Shown: positions 6,558 through 7,692 of the stretch, in pieces
Layout: each line of letters opens with the position of its first letter
Numbering within the stretch: position 1 is the first letter of the stretch
Assembly: GCA_002424545.1 (NCBI GenBank)
Contig: DIKL01000034.1
Span: 1 to 7,692, forward strand
Direction of reading: 5' to 3'
Source of the DNA: Syntrophaceae bacterium UBA5619
GTDB lineage: Bacteria > Desulfobacterota > Syntrophia > Syntrophales > UBA5619
DNA: 7,692 bases
Position numbers and translations under genes: made by a program
The notes under the pieces: generated by a model
What the model saw: the letters and a program-made list of their open reading frames with translations, nothing else
Told to the model about the DNA's origin: nothing
Database searches by the model: none

Positions 6558-7692
6558 ATGCGCATTGTTCTGGTCCACCCCGCCGGGTCCAACTGGGTTC
6601 CCGGCCGGAGGGACATCACCGCCACGGCCAACCGGATGGCCCCGCTGGGGCTGCTCTCCATCGCGGCCTGTCTCGAACGGGCGGGGCATGAGGTTTTCGT
6701 GCACGACTGTCTTGGGCCCCGGGCGGTCGCCGGCGTAAGGGAAAACGTCCGTCTCATCCTGAAGCAGGGCCCGGAACTGGTGGGATTCTCCGCGACCACC
6801 TCGGGATTTCCGGACGCCTGGGAGATGGCGAAAGCCGTCAAGGAGGCAAGGCCCGAGATCATCACCGTTTTCGGGGGCGTTCATGTCTCCGCGCTGGGGA
6901 AAGCGCTGCTGGAAAGGTTTTCGCAAATCGATTTTCTCTGCATCGGGGAAGGGGAAGCGACGCTGACGGGGCTTGCTTCAGGAGAGAATCCTGCGAAGAT
7001 CGACGGCCTGATCCGTCGGTCCGGGGAAGAGATTGTCGTCAACGCGCCGCGCGCAATGCTTCCGGATCTCGATGCCCTGCCGTTTCCCGCCTATGAGAAG
7101 TTGGCCGGTTTTCCCAAGGGGTACAACCTGCCGCTGTTCAGTTCCATCCGGTTTCCCGGCGCGACGATGATCACGAGCCGGGGCTGCACCTACCAGTGCT
7201 CCTACTGCGACCGCTCCGTTTTCAAGCGCGGCTACCGTTGGAATTCCCCGACCTACATCTACGACCACATGGAACACCTCCGGACCCGCTTCGGTGTCCG
7301 CCACCTGAACATCTACGACGATCTTTTCACCGCCAACCGGCCGCGGATCGCCGAGCTGTGCGACCTGCTGGCGCGCAAACCGCTGGGGATGCAGTTCAAC
7401 TGCGCCATCCGCGTCGGGCAGACGGACGACGAGTTGCTGAAGGTTTTAAAAAAGGCAGGCGGCCTGATGCTTTCGCTGGGCATTGAAACCGGCGACCCGG
7501 ATCTGCTTGAATTTCATAAACCGGGCGTGCACGCGGATGACATCCGCGTTACGGTAAAGCAGATCCAGGCCAATCATCTCAGGGTGAAAGGCCTCTTCAT
7601 GATGGGTCTTCCCGGAGAAACCGAAAAATCCATACAAAAAACAAGTGATTATGTCATGTCGCTGGATCTGGACGACATGAATATGTCCAAAT
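6558..7692 (+). CDS. B12-binding domain radical SAM protein (3' end outside window)
   Basis: 378 residues are visible and the frame is still open at the right edge. The N-terminal part (about 1-130) is a Rossmann-like cobalamin-binding domain: MRIVLVHP, APLGLLSIAACLERAGHEV, LVGFSATTSGF and VFGGVHVSA. The DxHxxG cobalt-ligand motif is not seen, as is common in radical SAM members of this class. C210, C214 and C217 in RGCTYQCSYC form the CX3CX2C Fe-S site. Further core motifs are LSLGIETGD and LFMMGLPGETE. Relatives include BchE, the hopanoid enzymes HpnP and HpnJ, and many C-methyltransferases or C-C bond-forming enzymes. In this operon it could methylate or cyclise an unactivated acyl chain. 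It starts 26 bp after the PlsY-like stop. The missing C-terminus should carry the remaining barrel strands and any accessory domain that would hint at the substrate. Confidence 0.88.
   Translation, partial: MRIVLVHPAGSNWVPGRRDITATANRMAPLGLLSIAACLERAGHEVFVHDCLGPRAVAGVRENVRLILKQGPELVGFSATTSGFPDAWEMAKAVKEARPEIITVFGGVHVSALGKALLERFSQIDFLCIGEGEATLTGLASGENPAKIDGLIRRSGEEIVVNAPRAMLPDLDALPFPAYEKLAGFPKGYNLPLFSSIRFPGATMITSRGCTYQCSYCDRSVFKRGYRWNSPTYIYDHMEHLRTRFGVRHLNIYDDLFTANRPRIAELCDLLARKPLGMQFNCAIRVGQTDDELLKVLKKAGGLMLSLGIETGDPDLLEFHKPGVHADDIRVTVKQIQANHLRVKGLFMMGLPGETEKSIQKTSDYVMSLDLDDMNMSK

Noticed and set aside
5982..6926. 314-residue open frame on the minus strand
   Set aside because: It is antisense to the PlsY-like gene and the start of the B12 radical SAM gene, both with clear family motifs.
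7600..7692. AT-richer stretch with an ATA codon near the right edge
   Set aside because: It is within a continuous, conserved radical SAM reading frame and too short to indicate a boundary or transfer event.

Overview
The window is high-GC bacterial DNA, with about 95% of it in same-strand (+) protein-coding genes. It looks like part of a specialised lipid or polyketide-type biosynthetic operon. Gene style, GC-rich codons and a degenerate intergenic repeat suggest a Desulfobacterota/deltaproteobacterial organism, perhaps a Syntrophales relative. That placement is from memory and is tentative. No rRNA, tRNA, CRISPR array or transposase gene was found.

Layout. Bases 1-795 hold the C-terminal part of a radical SAM protein whose start lies before the window. 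Bases 798-1796 hold a complete paralogue of it (332 aa) with the CX3CX2C iron-sulfur motif. A 176-bp gap (1797-1972) follows and contains a degenerate inverted-repeat element. The next five genes are tightly packed: two FabF-type ketosynthases (1973-3223, 3269-4534), a hotdog acyl-CoA/ACP thioesterase (4536-5027), a stand-alone polyketide-synthase-type dehydratase with a double hotdog fold (4994-5956) and a PlsY-like membrane acyltransferase (5953-6531). Bases 6558-7692 hold the first 378 residues of a B12-binding radical SAM enzyme that runs off the right edge.

How the genes may work together (inference). The ketosynthases would extend an acyl chain on a carrier protein and the dehydratase would introduce double bonds. 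The radical SAM enzymes would modify the chain, for example by C-C bond formation, cyclisation or methylation. The thioesterase would release the product, or the PlsY-like protein would pass it to a glycerol-phosphate type acceptor at the membrane. This mix of radical SAM proteins (including a B12 type), tandem FabF-like ketosynthases and hotdog enzymes resembles loci proposed for anammox ladderane lipids and their uncharacterised homologues in deltaproteobacteria. The product cannot be read from the sequence. No acyl carrier protein, ketoreductase, enoyl reductase or desaturase is present here, so the operon probably extends past one or both edges.
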